Source: Sinomonas gamaensis (lineage in GTDB: Bacteria; Actinomycetota; Actinomycetes; Actinomycetales; Micrococcaceae). From it: a stretch of DNA of 64,000 bases. Positions within the stretch are counted from its first letter, which is position 1, and each line of letters opens with the position of its first letter. The notes under the pieces are model-generated. The model searched no databases. It was given only the letters and a program-made list of their open reading frames with translations, and was not told the DNA's origin. Shown here piece after piece: positions 51,377-60,604 of the stretch. The position numbers and the translations under genes are program-made. The DNA is taken from the NCBI RefSeq assembly GCF_005876955.1, contig NZ_SSCL01000007.1:62001-126000 (forward strand). The letters are read 5' to 3'.

Positions 51377-52552
51377 ATGACTTCAGCACTCAATAGTCAC
51401 GACGGCGTCGAAGCAGCCGCCGTCGTCAACGGTCCCGAGAGCACCACCCCTCGCCTCGAGACCGTCGACCCCCGACCCATCATCGGCCGTCTCCCCAAGT
51501 ACGCTGCGGGCAAACCCCCAGCTCCGGTACCGGGACTCGAGAGCTTCAAGCTCGCCTCCAACGAGAATCCGCTCCCTCCCATCCCGGCAGTTCTCGAGGC
51601 CATCGCTGCGCAGACCGCTGTGAACCGTTACCCGGACCCGGTGGCCACTGCGCTCCGGAACCGGCTGGCCCAGTTCCTCGACGTGCCCGCCGAGGACATC
51701 GTGACGGGGGGCGGAAGCCTTGGGGCTCTCAACCAAGTGCTGGCCGCGTTCGCTGGCCAGCAGGACGACGGCACGCAGGACGAGGTCGTCTACGCGTGGC
51801 GCTCCTTTGAGGCCTACCCGATCTCCGTGGGCCTCGCCGGCGCAAGAAGCGTCCAGGTTCCGGTGGCCGCCGATGGTCGCCATGATCTGGACGCGATGGC
51901 TGCAGCCGTGACCGACCGTACGCGCGTGGTGCTCCTCTGCACGCCGAACAACCCCACAGGCCCTGCGCTCCGCCGCGAAGAGACGGAGCGGTTCATCGAG
52001 TCAGTTCCGCGCAGCGTCGTGGTGGTCATAGACGAGGCGTATCAGGAATTCGTCCGGGACGAGGCGGCCGTCGACGGGCTCGCGATGTACAGGAAGCATC
52101 CGAATGTCGTGGTTCTGAGGACCTTTTCAAAGGCGCATGGCCTCGCCGGACTGCGCGTAGGGTATTCCATTTCGCATCCCGAGATCACCCAGCACTTGCG
52201 GGTTGCCGCCGTGCCTTTCGCGGTTTCTTCTGTTGCCGAACGGGCGGCAATTGCATCCCTCGACCACTTCGACGCGGTTGTAGAAAGGGTACAAAGCCTC
52301 GTGGACGAGAGGGACCGCGTGGTGGCGGGGCTGCGTGAGCTGGGCTGGTCTGTGCCGGACGCCCAAGGCAACTTTGTGTGGCTCGAACTGGGCGAAGCCA
52401 CCCCGGAGTTCGCCGCACTCGCTGCGTCCCAGGCGCTCTCTGTGAGGGCCTTCGGGACGGAAGGGGTGCGGGTCAGCATCGGCGAAGTCGAGGCCAACAC
52501 CCGCTTCCTCGACCTCTGTAGGACCTTTACAAAAGCCCCCGCCGCTTCCTAG
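51377..52552 (+). CDS. hisC: histidinol-phosphate/aromatic aminotransferase
   Basis: 391 residues, class I/II PLP enzyme. FKLASNENPLPPIP at the start, LLCTPNNPTGPALRREE, VVVIDEAYQEFV and the PLP Lys in RTFSKAHGLAGLRVGY are HisC/Pat features. Actinobacteria carry both HisC in the his operon and this stand-alone type, often annotated as aromatic aminotransferase (Pat); position next to a branched-chain keto-acid dehydrogenase fits a role in amino-acid breakdown. ATG at 51377; the longer upstream frame is a shadow of the holin gene. Confidence 0.85.
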   Translation: MTSALNSHDGVEAAAVVNGPESTTPRLETVDPRPIIGRLPKYAAGKPPAPVPGLESFKLASNENPLPPIPAVLEAIAAQTAVNRYPDPVATALRNRLAQFLDVPAEDIVTGGGSLGALNQVLAAFAGQQDDGTQDEVVYAWRSFEAYPISVGLAGARSVQVPVAADGRHDLDAMAAAVTDRTRVVLLCTPNNPTGPALRREETERFIESVPRSVVVVIDEAYQEFVRDEAAVDGLAMYRKHPNVVVLRTFSKAHGLAGLRVGYSISHPEITQHLRVAAVPFAVSSVAERAAIASLDHFDAVVERVQSLVDERDRVVAGLRELGWSVPDAQGNFVWLELGEATPEFAALAASQALSVRAFGTEGVRVSIGEVEANTRFLDLCRTFTKAPAAS

Positions 52553-52569
52553 CGGATTGGCTGAACTCT

Positions 52570-52608
52570 GCGGCCCAGCCGAACTCTGTAGAGTTGCAGC
52601 TGGGCCGC
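52570..52608 (+). terminator. hairpin after hisC
   Basis: GCGGCCCAGC (52570-52579) pairs with GCTGGGCCGC (52599-52608), and AACTCT/AGAGTT form an inner stem. There is no T tract, so it may be a weak or factor-assisted terminator between hisC and the bkd operon. Confidence 0.55.
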
Positions 52609-52616
52609 AGGCCTAT

Positions 52617-52650
52617 ATTCCGAAAGAGGAATACATTCCGAATTTGGAAT
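52617..52650. promoter_or_regulatory. double palindrome ATTCC-N6-GGAAT upstream of bkd
   Basis: Two copies, 52617-52632 and 52635-52650, separated by two bases, lie 50-83 bp before the E1-alpha start. The spacing (18 bp centre to centre) places both on nearly the same helix face. AT-rich against the local GC. Candidate site for an Lrp/AsnC- or TetR-type regulator of branched-chain keto-acid breakdown; no such gene is in the window. Confidence 0.6.
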
Positions 52651-52699
52651 ATGAATGACCCGAGCTTGAGCAGGAACAACGACCACGGCAGGAGGCGGT

Positions 52700-53917
52700 A
52701 TGGCAGGAGAGCTGCCCACCACCGAGTTCGACGAGATCCCTGATGAACTGCTCGACGAGCTCGAGGCAATCGCCCACAACCGCACCGAGGGCCATGTCCA
52801 GATGGTGCAGCTCGTTGACGAGGAGGGGCATTTCCACAACGGGACCCGCTTCTCCGAGCGCGCGAGACGCCTCTCCCGCGACGAGTTGCGCGGCCTGTAC
52901 CGCGACATGGCCATCATCCGTCGATTCGATGTCGAGGCGACGGCGCTCCAGCGTCAGGGACAGCTGGCCCTGTGGCCGCCCGGACGGGGCCAAGAGGCAG
53001 CCCAGATCGGGTCTGGGCGCGCTACGCGCCCGCAGGACTACATCTTCCCGACGTATCGCGAGCACGGCGTCGCACTGACCCGCGGCGTGGAACTCGGGGA
53101 GCTACTTCGCCTCTTCCGCGGAGTCTCGAACGGTGGATGGGACCCGACGGAGACGAACTTCCACCTCTACACCCTCGTGCTTGCAGCTCAAGTTCCGCAT
53201 GCCGTCGGCTACGCCATGGGCATCCAGCGCGATGCGGCCCGCGCGAAGGCGACGGGCCAGGAACCAGGCGACCCTGCCGCCGTCGTCGCCTATTTCGGCG
53301 ACGGCGCAAGCTCCGAAGGCGACATCCACGAGTCCATGGTGTTTGCGGCGAGCTTCAAAGCCCCGGTGGTCTTCTTCTGCCAGAACAACCAGTGGGCCAT
53401 CTCGATCCCCACTCAGGTGCAGTCACGCATTCCACTTCACAACCGGGCCAAGGGTTATGGCTTCCCGGGCCTGCGGGTGGACGGGAACGATGTTCTCGCG
53501 GTCAAGGCCGTGACCGAGTGGGCGCTCGAACGGGCGCGCAGCGGCAAGGGTCCAGTGCTGATCGAGGCCTACACGTACCGTCAGGGCGCCCACACCACTG
53601 CTGACGATCCCACCAAGTACCGTCTCACCGAGGACGAGCAGGCGTGGCTCGAGAAGGACCCGATCGCGCGCTTCGAGAAGTTCCTGCGGGCTGAGGGCCA
53701 CGCGGACGATGAGTTCTTCGCCTCGGTCGTCGACGAGGGGGACGCCCTCGCTGCCAAGTCCCGCAAAGAGGTGCTCGCGTTCGAGCCGCCCACGCTGGCC
53801 GGGGAAATGGCGAACGTGTACGCCGAGGCCCACCCGCTCGTCGAAGAAGAGCGTGCGTGGCATCTTCAGTACGAGGCCGGCTTCGCCGACGCCGAGACGC
53901 AGGAAGGCGGCCACTGA
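52700..53917 (+). CDS. bkdA: branched-chain 2-oxoacid dehydrogenase E1 alpha
   Basis: 405 residues. Thiamine-diphosphate E1 alpha: YRDMAIIRRFDVEATALQRQG at the start, the ThDP motif GDGASSEGDIHESMVFAASF...NN, and EAYTYRQGAHTTADDPTKYR. It oxidatively decarboxylates branched-chain (or pyruvate-like) keto acids. The three-gene E1a-E1b-E2 order without E1-E2 fusion is the Bkd type. GGAGG before ATG; TGATG overlap with E1 beta. Confidence 0.92.
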   Translation: MAGELPTTEFDEIPDELLDELEAIAHNRTEGHVQMVQLVDEEGHFHNGTRFSERARRLSRDELRGLYRDMAIIRRFDVEATALQRQGQLALWPPGRGQEAAQIGSGRATRPQDYIFPTYREHGVALTRGVELGELLRLFRGVSNGGWDPTETNFHLYTLVLAAQVPHAVGYAMGIQRDAARAKATGQEPGDPAAVVAYFGDGASSEGDIHESMVFAASFKAPVVFFCQNNQWAISIPTQVQSRIPLHNRAKGYGFPGLRVDGNDVLAVKAVTEWALERARSGKGPVLIEAYTYRQGAHTTADDPTKYRLTEDEQAWLEKDPIARFEKFLRAEGHADDEFFASVVDEGDALAAKSRKEVLAFEPPTLAGEMANVYAEAHPLVEEERAWHLQYEAGFADAETQEGGH

Positions 53918-54897
53918 TGCCCACGATGACCCTGGCCAAGGCCATCAACTCCGGCCTGCGCGACGCCCTCGCCGCCGACGAGACCGTCATGCTCATGGGC
54001 GAGGACATCGGTTCGCTAGGCGGCGTCTACCGTGTGACCGAGGGGCTCAAGGCGGAGTTCGGCGGGGATCGCGTCATCGACAGCCCGCTCGCCGAATCCG
54101 GGATCGTCGGAACGAGCATCGGCCTGTCGCTGCGCGGCTATCGGCCCGTGGGGGAGATCCAGTTCGACGGCTTCGTCTTCCCGGCCTTCAACCAGATCAC
54201 CACCCAGCTCGCCAAGATGCATTCCCGAAGCGCTGGTCGGCTCACTGTGCCCGTGACGATCCGCATCCCGTACGGCGGCGGCATCGGCTCGATCGAGCAC
54301 CACTCGGAGTCGCCCGAGGCGCTCTTCGTCCACACGGCGGGACTGCGCGTCATCACGCCGTCGAACCCGCATGACGCGTACTGGATGACCCGTCACGCGA
54401 TCGAGTGCGAGGATCCCGTCATCGTGTTCGAGCCGAAGCGTCGCTATTGGCTCAAGGGCGAGGTCGACACGGAGAATCCCGGAGCCTCCGCAGATCCCTT
54501 CCGCGCGCACATCGTGCGCGAGGGTACGGACGCAACCGTTGTGGCCTATGGGCCGCTCGTGCCAGTCGCGCTGGCGGCCGCCCAATCGGCGAGCGAGGAC
54601 GGGCGGACTGTCGAGGTTGTGGATCTGCGCTCTCTGTCGCCGATCGACTTCGACACGGTGATTGCGTCTGTCGAGAAGACCGGCCGGCTCATCGTCGCCC
54701 ACGAGGCGCCCACGTTCGGTGGCCTCGGCGGTGAGATCGCTGCGCGAGTCTCCGAACGCGCCTTCCTTTCCCTTGAGGCGCCGGTGATCCGCGTGGGCGG
54801 ATTCCACATGCCCTATCCCGTGGCAAAGGTTGAGGGGCAGTATCTCCCGGACATCGACCGCATCCTCGAGGCCCTCGACCGGGCCTTTGCGTACTAG
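53917..54897 (+). CDS. bkdB: branched-chain 2-oxoacid dehydrogenase E1 beta
   Basis: 326 residues, transketolase-like E1 beta. [62 protein letters not shown] and [13 protein letters not shown] are standard. Forms the alpha2-beta2 E1 with the preceding gene (one-base overlap). E2 gene follows 7 bp later. Confidence 0.94.
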   Translation: MPTMTLAKAINSGLRDALAADETVMLMGEDIGSLGGVYRVTEGLKAEFGGDRVIDSPLAESGIVGTSIGLSLRGYRPVGEIQFDGFVFPAFNQITTQLAKMHSRSAGRLTVPVTIRIPYGGGIGSIEHHSESPEALFVHTAGLRVITPSNPHDAYWMTRHAIECEDPVIVFEPKRRYWLKGEVDTENPGASADPFRAHIVREGTDATVVAYGPLVPVALAAAQSASEDGRTVEVVDLRSLSPIDFDTVIASVEKTGRLIVAHEAPTFGGLGGEIAARVSERAFLSLEAPVIRVGGFHMPYPVAKVEGQYLPDIDRILEALDRAFAY

Positions 54898-54904
54898 GAG
54901 CCCC

Positions 54905-56344
54905 ATGAGCAAGCAGATCTTCAATCTTCCGGACGTCGGCGAGGGGCTCACCGAGGCGGACATCGTCTCGTGGAAGGTCAAGCCGGGCGACACGGTGGCC
55001 ATCAACGATGTGCTCTGCGAGATCGAGACCGCCAAGAGCCTCGTTGAGCTTCCGAGCCCCTACGAGGGCACCGTCCTCGAACTGCTTGCGCCCGAGCACG
55101 AGACGATCGAGGTCGGCTCCCCGATCATCGCCATCGGTGCTGGGACGCCTAACCCTGCTGGAACCACGGACGACGGAGGTGCCACGCCCAGCGCTCCAGC
55201 GGCGGCGGACGCCGTGGCCGAGGCGGTCAACGCCCCCGTGCCGCAGCTCCAGGAGCCCGGTGTGGAGATTGCCCCCCTCGTGGGTTCCGGTCCCAAGGCC
55301 GACGCCGTCAAGCGGCGGCCCAGGAAGCAGCAAGCCGCCCCTGCAGCTTCGGCCCCGGCAGCTTCGGCCCCCCCGAAGGCGGCCCCGGCGAAGGCGGCCC
55401 CAGCTCCGGCGAGCGAAGAGACCGTGCCCGCGCCCGCCGTCGCCCGTCTTCTCACGCGGGTCCTCGCAAAGCCGCCTGTCCGGCGCATCGCGAAGGAGCT
55501 GGGGATCAACCTCGCCGAGGTTCCCGCCACCGGCCTGCGCGGCGAGGTGACGCGTGCGGATCTCGTGTCCTATCAGGCGCAGCGCGAGCAGGAGATCGCG
55601 GCGGCCCCGACGTTCTGGGAGGGCGCGAAGAAGCCGCAGGACGAGCGGATCGAGGTCATCCCTGTGCGCGGAGTCCGCAAGGCTACGGCGAAGGCCATGG
55701 TCGACTCTGCGTTCTCGGCGCCGCACGTGAGCATCTTCGTGGACGTGGACGCCTCGCGCACGATGGAGTTCGTGCAGCGGCTCAAGAAGTCCCGCGACTT
55801 CGAGGGGATCAAGGTCTCCCCGCTCCTGATCCTCGCCAAGGCCGTGATCTGGGCGGCGGCCCGAAACCCCAGCGTGAATTCGGAATGGGTCAGCCAAACG
55901 ACGGGCGACGAGATCCACGTCAAGCACTTCATGAATCTCGGCATCGCGGCCGCCACCCCGCGTGGCCTGCTCGTGCCGAACATCAAGAACGCCCAGGACC
56001 TCTCCCTCAAGGAACTGGCCGTAGCCCTCAACGATCTCGCCACGACGGCGCGTGCGGGCAAGACCAAGCCAGCCGACATGCAGGGCGGAACGCTCACGAT
56101 CACCAACATCGGGGCGCTCGGCATCGACATCGGCACGCCGATCATCAACCCAGGCGAGGTGGCGATCGTTGCCTTCGGGACGATCAAGCAGAAGCCGTGG
56201 GTCGTGTCCGGGGAAGTCATCCCTCGGTGGATCACGACGCTCGGCGGTTCCTTCGACCACCGCGTGGTCGACGGCGACCTCTCGGCGCGTTTCATGGCGG
56301 ACGTCGCCGCGATCATGGAGGAGCCCGCGCTCCTGCTGGACTGA
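54905..56344 (+). CDS. bkdC: 2-oxoacid dehydrogenase E2 (dihydrolipoamide acyltransferase)
   Basis: 479 residues. One lipoyl domain with lipoyl Lys K44 in [12 protein letters not shown], a long Ala-Pro linker (about 130-175), a peripheral-subunit-binding domain ([27 protein letters not shown]) and the catalytic core ending [17 protein letters not shown] with the active His and Asp. Completes the complex; E3 is expected elsewhere. Confidence 0.94.
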   Translation: MSKQIFNLPDVGEGLTEADIVSWKVKPGDTVAINDVLCEIETAKSLVELPSPYEGTVLELLAPEHETIEVGSPIIAIGAGTPNPAGTTDDGGATPSAPAAADAVAEAVNAPVPQLQEPGVEIAPLVGSGPKADAVKRRPRKQQAAPAASAPAASAPPKAAPAKAAPAPASEETVPAPAVARLLTRVLAKPPVRRIAKELGINLAEVPATGLRGEVTRADLVSYQAQREQEIAAAPTFWEGAKKPQDERIEVIPVRGVRKATAKAMVDSAFSAPHVSIFVDVDASRTMEFVQRLKKSRDFEGIKVSPLLILAKAVIWAAARNPSVNSEWVSQTTGDEIHVKHFMNLGIAAATPRGLLVPNIKNAQDLSLKELAVALNDLATTARAGKTKPADMQGGTLTITNIGALGIDIGTPIINPGEVAIVAFGTIKQKPWVVSGEVIPRWITTLGGSFDHRVVDGDLSARFMADVAAIMEEPALLLD

Positions 56345-56362
56345 ATGTGTACCGCGCCTTGT

Positions 56363-56393
56363 ACCGTGCACGGTGCGGGCGCACAATGTGCGC
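56363..56393. promoter_or_regulatory. two palindromes before the MFS gene
   Basis: ACCGTGCACGGT (56363-56374) is a perfect 12-bp palindrome, and GCGCAC-AAT-GTGCGC (56379-56393) is a perfect dyad that ends right at the ATG. They occupy the whole space between the E2 stop and the transporter start. They could be operators, or a structure that hides the start. Confidence 0.5.
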
Positions 56394-57833
56394 ATGGACA
56401 CGGGTTCTGTAGGTGTCCCGACAGGTCAGCAGGTCATCGCCCGGCTCGAGCGCCTCGAGGTGTGGAGCCTCTCCTACCTCTTCATCGGCATCATCGGCCT
56501 CGGCTTCCTGTTCACCTTCTACGACATCTTCGACATCAACGTCTCATTCATCCAGACGTGCATTCAGCTCAACAAGGGGTGCACCCCTGAGAGCGCCCTG
56601 GAGGCCTTGCCGCTTCCGGTGCTGCTGAATCTCGTGGGCTACGTGGTGGGAACGCTCGTGCTGAGCCCGATCGCCGACAGGATCGGTCGGCGGAACATGC
56701 TCATGATCACGATGCTCATCACTGGTCTCGGGTCCCTCTACAACGCCTTCGTCGGCGACTACCTGAACTTCAACATCGCTCGGACGATCACCGGCATCGG
56801 CATCGGCGCGGATCTCGCGATCGTGAACACCTACATCAACGAGGTCGCGCCCCGGAAGGCGCGCGCCAAGTTCACCACGATCATCTTCATCATGTCTGCG
56901 CTCGGCGCGTTCGTGGGCATTTGGCTGGGGCTCATCCTGACCACACCCGCGACGCCATGGCCTCTCGGGCTGCCCTTCGCAGTGGCGGGTCCGTCCTTCG
57001 AGACGGGCTGGCGGTGGATGTACGGGGTTGGCGCGATCCTTGCCGTGATCGCGATCCTGCTGCGCTTCGAGCTTCCGGAATCGCCCCGCTGGCTCATCGG
57101 CCAGGGACGCTTCGCCGAGGCCGACGCCGTGGTCCGCTCGATGGAGGAGCGCGCCGCGAAGCACGGACCCCTCGCCGAGCCGCTGATGGCCGACGTCTAT
57201 GGCGCCGCCACGCCGCCGTCGCCCCTCCCATACCGCGACCTCTTCGGGCATGCGCTGTACGTCCGGCGGATCATCCTGCTCTTCGTGGTGTGGTTCGTCG
57301 GCTACATCACGGTCTATTCCTTCGCCTCGGGCTTTACCGCGGTACTGTCCGCTCTGCGCTACCCGCCGCCAGAGGCTGGAGTCATCGCCGCCGTCGGAAC
57401 GCTCGGCTTCGTGGCCGAGGCGGCCGTGATGAGCGTGATCGTGGAGAAGCTCGAGCGGCGCTACTGGCTGCCGATCGGGGCCGGAGTGACGATCCTCGGT
57501 TCCATCGTGGTGGCGATCGCGGGGACGAACATCTGGCTTTCGTTCCTCGGGGCGATCCTCATCTTCGCCGGCTTCAACCTGTGGGTCTCGCCGACGTACG
57601 CACTGACGGCCGAATGCTTCCCGACGCGTGCGCGTTCCACGGGCTTTGCCCTGGTCGACGGCGTCGGCCACATCGGCGGGGGAATCGGCGTCATGATCAT
57701 CGCGCCGATCCTCCCGCAGCTACCCGTCTTCTGGGCGCTGGGACTGATCTCGGTGTTCCTGGTGGTCGCGGCGATCCTCGTGCAGTTCGCGCCGCACACG
57801 AGGAATCGCCACTTGGATCACATTTCGCCGTGA
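56394..57833 (+). CDS. MFS transporter (sugar/metabolite:H+ symporter type)
   Basis: 479 residues with 12 helices. Loop 2-3 motif SPIADRIGRRNMLM, helix-4 RTITGIGIGADLAIVNTYINEVAP and loop LPESPRWLIGQGR are typical of the sugar/MHS porter branch. No strong Shine-Dalgarno; a palindrome ends at the ATG. Being 49 bp after bkdC it may share that operon and move a branched acid or sugar, but the palindromes suggest separate control. Confidence 0.85.
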   Translation: MDTGSVGVPTGQQVIARLERLEVWSLSYLFIGIIGLGFLFTFYDIFDINVSFIQTCIQLNKGCTPESALEALPLPVLLNLVGYVVGTLVLSPIADRIGRRNMLMITMLITGLGSLYNAFVGDYLNFNIARTITGIGIGADLAIVNTYINEVAPRKARAKFTTIIFIMSALGAFVGIWLGLILTTPATPWPLGLPFAVAGPSFETGWRWMYGVGAILAVIAILLRFELPESPRWLIGQGRFAEADAVVRSMEERAAKHGPLAEPLMADVYGAATPPSPLPYRDLFGHALYVRRIILLFVVWFVGYITVYSFASGFTAVLSALRYPPPEAGVIAAVGTLGFVAEAAVMSVIVEKLERRYWLPIGAGVTILGSIVVAIAGTNIWLSFLGAILIFAGFNLWVSPTYALTAECFPTRARSTGFALVDGVGHIGGGIGVMIIAPILPQLPVFWALGLISVFLVVAAILVQFAPHTRNRHLDHISP

Positions 57834-57839
57834 CGGGCG

Positions 57840-58403
57840 TCAGCCCAGGATCGCGAGAAGCGGCATCGCTGCGGCAACGAGGATGACCACCGCTTTGCGG
57901 CGCCCGGGCAGCCTGAACCAGTGGCTTCGGAAGGCGAACAAGAGGGCGGCCACGACGACGGGGAAGTAGACGTAGAAACCGGGAAGGGTCCTCGCGTCGG
58001 CGACCTGCGCGACGACCGCCGCGAGGTGCACCGGGACCGTGCTCGCGAGCGCGATGGTGAAATACAGGCCGACCTTCAGCCCGCCCACCGACGCCTTCGT
58101 CCTCAGCATTCGCTTGTCAAGGAACGCGACGAGCCACAGGTACAGGGCCATGACCACGGCGTAGGTGCCGACGAACGCGATTCCGGCGACGGTCGTCGCC
58201 ATGTCCAGGGCGTTGGCGCTCAGTTCGCGCTTGACGTCTTCGGGCATGTGAGCCGCCGCTTCGCGGATGACCAGCGGGACTCTGGCTGCGACAAGGCCCA
58301 TGGTGGCGAAGTAGGCGGCGAACCAGAGCCAGGGGGTGGTCCTCGGAGGCCGGTCGTCCTCGACGGCCGGCGCAGGCGGGGGCGGGGGCGTGAGTGTGCT
58401 CAT
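57840..58403 (-). CDS. unknown four-helix membrane protein
   Basis: 187 residues. A Pro-rich N-tail (TLTPPPPPAPAVEDDRPP) precedes four hydrophobic segments (WLWFAAYFATMGLVA; MATTVAGIAFVGTYAVVMALYLWLV; VGLYFTIALASTVPVHLAAV; YFPVVVAALLFAF) and a short fifth at the end. No enzymatic motif is seen. Converges on the MFS gene; stands alone on its strand before the adenylate kinase gene. Confidence 0.7.
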   Translation of the reverse strand: MSTLTPPPPPAPAVEDDRPPRTTPWLWFAAYFATMGLVAARVPLVIREAAAHMPEDVKRELSANALDMATTVAGIAFVGTYAVVMALYLWLVAFLDKRMLRTKASVGGLKVGLYFTIALASTVPVHLAAVVAQVADARTLPGFYVYFPVVVAALLFAFRSHWFRLPGRRKAVVILVAAAMPLLAILG

Positions 58404-58449
58404 GGTTCCTTCCTAGCCCCACGCGCACCGCCCTCCGTGGTCGCCCTCT

Positions 58450-58493
58450 CAGTGGCGCAGCCCCTTTCAGTGGCGCAGCTTCAGTGGTCCAGC
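58450..58493. repeat. triplicated CAGTGG-NN-CAGC at the adk stop
   Basis: CAGTGGCGCAGC at 58450-58461 and 58468-58479, and CAGTGGTCCAGC at 58482-58493; the last is the leftward adk 3' end with its stop codon. Looks like small tandem copies of the gene end, similar to those at 35343 and 62951. Confidence 0.55.
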
Positions 58494-59047
58494 GCCTCAC
58501 GGATCCGGGCCTCGACGACGTGCGGCAGCCCGGTCCCGTCGATGTGGAACACGAGCCCGCGGGCGTCGTACGCCGAGATGAGCTGCGCCGTTGCCTGGGC
58601 GTAGACCTCGAGGCGCCGGGCAACGACCTCGGGGGTGTCGTCCGAGCGCCCCTGTTCGGCGGCACGCAGGAGGATCCGCTCCTGGAGCTCTCCGTGGTCG
58701 GCTTCGAGCACGACGACGGCATCCAGTTGCGCTGACAGCTCGGCAAGGATGTGGTCGAGCGCGCGGACTTGATCAACGGTTCGCGGGTAGCCGTCGAGGA
58801 TGAAGCCGTCACGCGCGTCGGCCCACGCGAGGCGCTCGGCCACGAGCTCGTTCGTCACCTCGTCGGGGACGTAGGCGCCCGAGGCGACGATCTCCTTGAT
58901 CCGAACCCCGAGCGGCGTCTCGTTCCGGACCTCTTCGCGGAAGAGGTCTCCCGTCGAGATCGTCGGAATGCCCAGATGCTGCGCGAGCCGCTCGGCTTGG
59001 GTGCCTTTCCCCACGCCGGGCGGCCCCATGATCAGGATCCGGTTCAC
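58481..59047 (-). CDS. adk: adenylate kinase (short form)
   Basis: 188 residues. P-loop GPPGVGKGTQAERLA (residues ~8-22), STGDLFREEV and LDGYPRTVDQVRALD are intact; the lid is the short, Cys-free form. ATP + AMP to 2 ADP. Adk of actinobacteria normally sits beside secY; here it overlaps glutaryl-CoA dehydrogenase by four bases, so this may be a second copy. Confidence 0.88.
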   Translation of the reverse strand: MNRILIMGPPGVGKGTQAERLAQHLGIPTISTGDLFREEVRNETPLGVRIKEIVASGAYVPDEVTNELVAERLAWADARDGFILDGYPRTVDQVRALDHILAELSAQLDAVVVLEADHGELQERILLRAAEQGRSDDTPEVVARRLEVYAQATAQLISAYDARGLVFHIDGTGLPHVVEARIREALDH

Positions 59048-60201
59048 CTGAACGCCCCCTCTCCTGTCAGACGTTGCCCCAGGATCAGGGTATGGACCTC
59101 GTCCGTGCCTTCATAGGTCCGGACAGACTCGAGGTTGTTGGCGTGCCGCAGAGGCGAGTAATCCAGCGTGATGCCGTTGCCGCCGAGGATGGTGCGCGCC
59201 TCGCGGCAGATCGCGATGGCCTCGCGGCAGTTGTTGAGCTTGCCGACGCTGATCTGATGCGGCTCAAGGCCCCCGGCATCCTTGAGGCGACCGAGGTGCA
59301 GGGCCAGGAGGAACCCCTTGTTGATCTCCAGCGCCATGTCCACGAGCTTCTCCTGCGTGAGCTGGTAGCCCGCGAGGGGTCTGCCGAACTGCAATCTCTC
59401 CCGCGAATACTCAAGGGCGTCCTCGAACGCGTCGCGCGCGGCGCCCATCGCGCCCCAGACGATCCCGTACCGGGCCTCGTTGAGGCACGTGAACGGGCCG
59501 CGTAGGCCGACCGCGCCCGGGAGTACCGCGTCTTCGGGCACGCGCACGTCATCGAGGCCGAGGTCGCACTGGATGGAAGCTCGCATGGAGAGCTTCGGTT
59601 CGATCGGTGCCGCCGTGAAACCGTGGACGGAGGTAGGGACCACAAAGCCGCGGACGGCGTCGTCCGTCTGCGCCCAGATGACGGCGACGTCCGCCACCGA
59701 GGCAAGCCCGATCCAGCGCTTGGTCCCCGAGATGATCCAGTCGGTGCCGTCGCGCCGGGCGAAGGTGCGCATGGAGGATGGGTCCGAGCCCGCCGTCGGC
59801 TCCGTGAGGCCGAAGCACCCGATCGCCTCCCCTACCGCCATCCGGGGTAGCCACTCCTGCTTCTGCGCCTCGGAGCCGTGCCGCGAGATCGCGGTCATCG
59901 CGAGCGAGCCCTGGACCGAGACGAAGGTCCGGATGCCCGAGTCGCCCGCCTCGAGTTCCGCCGCGGCGAGGCCGTACTCCACCGCCGACCTCCCCGCGCA
60001 GCCGTACCCCTGAAGGTGCATGCCCAGAAGCCCGAGGCGGGCAAGCTCCGGCACCAGCTCGAGCGGAAAGTACGCGTCTTCGTACCAGCGGGCGACGTTC
60101 GGGCGGATCGCGCTGCGGACGAACGAGCGGACGCGGTCGCGGAGGTCGAGTTCCTCGGCGCTGAGGAGCGAATCGAACGAGACGAGGTCGGACGGGTCCA
60201 T
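59044..60201 (-). CDS. gcdH: glutaryl-CoA dehydrogenase-like acyl-CoA dehydrogenase
   Basis: 385 residues. CFGLTEPTAGSDPSSMRT, the FAD-contacting YGIVWGAMGAARDAFEDAL and the catalytic Glu (about 364) in RTYEGTDEVHTLILG match GcdH, which decarboxylates glutaryl-CoA to crotonyl-CoA in lysine and tryptophan breakdown. ATG at 60201 starts MDPSDLVSFDSLLS. Coupled to adk. Confidence 0.88.
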   Translation of the reverse strand: MDPSDLVSFDSLLSAEELDLRDRVRSFVRSAIRPNVARWYEDAYFPLELVPELARLGLLGMHLQGYGCAGRSAVEYGLAAAELEAGDSGIRTFVSVQGSLAMTAISRHGSEAQKQEWLPRMAVGEAIGCFGLTEPTAGSDPSSMRTFARRDGTDWIISGTKRWIGLASVADVAVIWAQTDDAVRGFVVPTSVHGFTAAPIEPKLSMRASIQCDLGLDDVRVPEDAVLPGAVGLRGPFTCLNEARYGIVWGAMGAARDAFEDALEYSRERLQFGRPLAGYQLTQEKLVDMALEINKGFLLALHLGRLKDAGGLEPHQISVGKLNNCREAIAICREARTILGGNGITLDYSPLRHANNLESVRTYEGTDEVHTLILGQRLTGEGAFR

Positions 60202-60234
60202 GTGCGCAAGGGTAGCGAGTGGGACGATGGGGCA

Positions 60235-60603
60235 ATGAGCGACGAGGCAGAAATGGTCCAGCGTGGCATCGGAGTCCTCACGGCGACCCTGTCATGGCAG
60301 CCGGACGACCCGGCGTCGGCACAGATGTTCAAGGAATCGCTGCGGGCCCTGGTGAGGCTCGACGATCCGGTGTCGATTTCCTTCTCGGGCGGCACGCCGG
60401 AGCAGACGGAGGTCCTCCGGGAGCTCCTGCCGAAGGTCGTCGAATCCGTGATCGGGGCACTGGCGCCGGACTACACGCGCCTGGTCCTGGGGATGGCCAC
60501 GGGCTTCAAGGCGGTCGCGGACGCCTATCAGCGGGATGTCCCCGAATCGGACATCGAGGGGATCCTCCAGGCAGCGGCCCTGCACTTGGCCGAGGACGAG
60601 TGA
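60235..60603 (+). CDS. conserved-looking hypothetical protein
   Basis: 122 residues, acidic, no membrane segment or known motif. ATG at 60235 begins MSDEAEMVQRGIGVLT; upstream open reading is a shadow of gcdH. The stop is immediately followed by the GH31 ATG (TGAC-ATG), so they are co-transcribed. Confidence 0.6.
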   Translation: MSDEAEMVQRGIGVLTATLSWQPDDPASAQMFKESLRALVRLDDPVSISFSGGTPEQTEVLRELLPKVVESVIGALAPDYTRLVLGMATGFKAVADAYQRDVPESDIEGILQAAALHLAEDE

Positions 60604-60604
60604 C

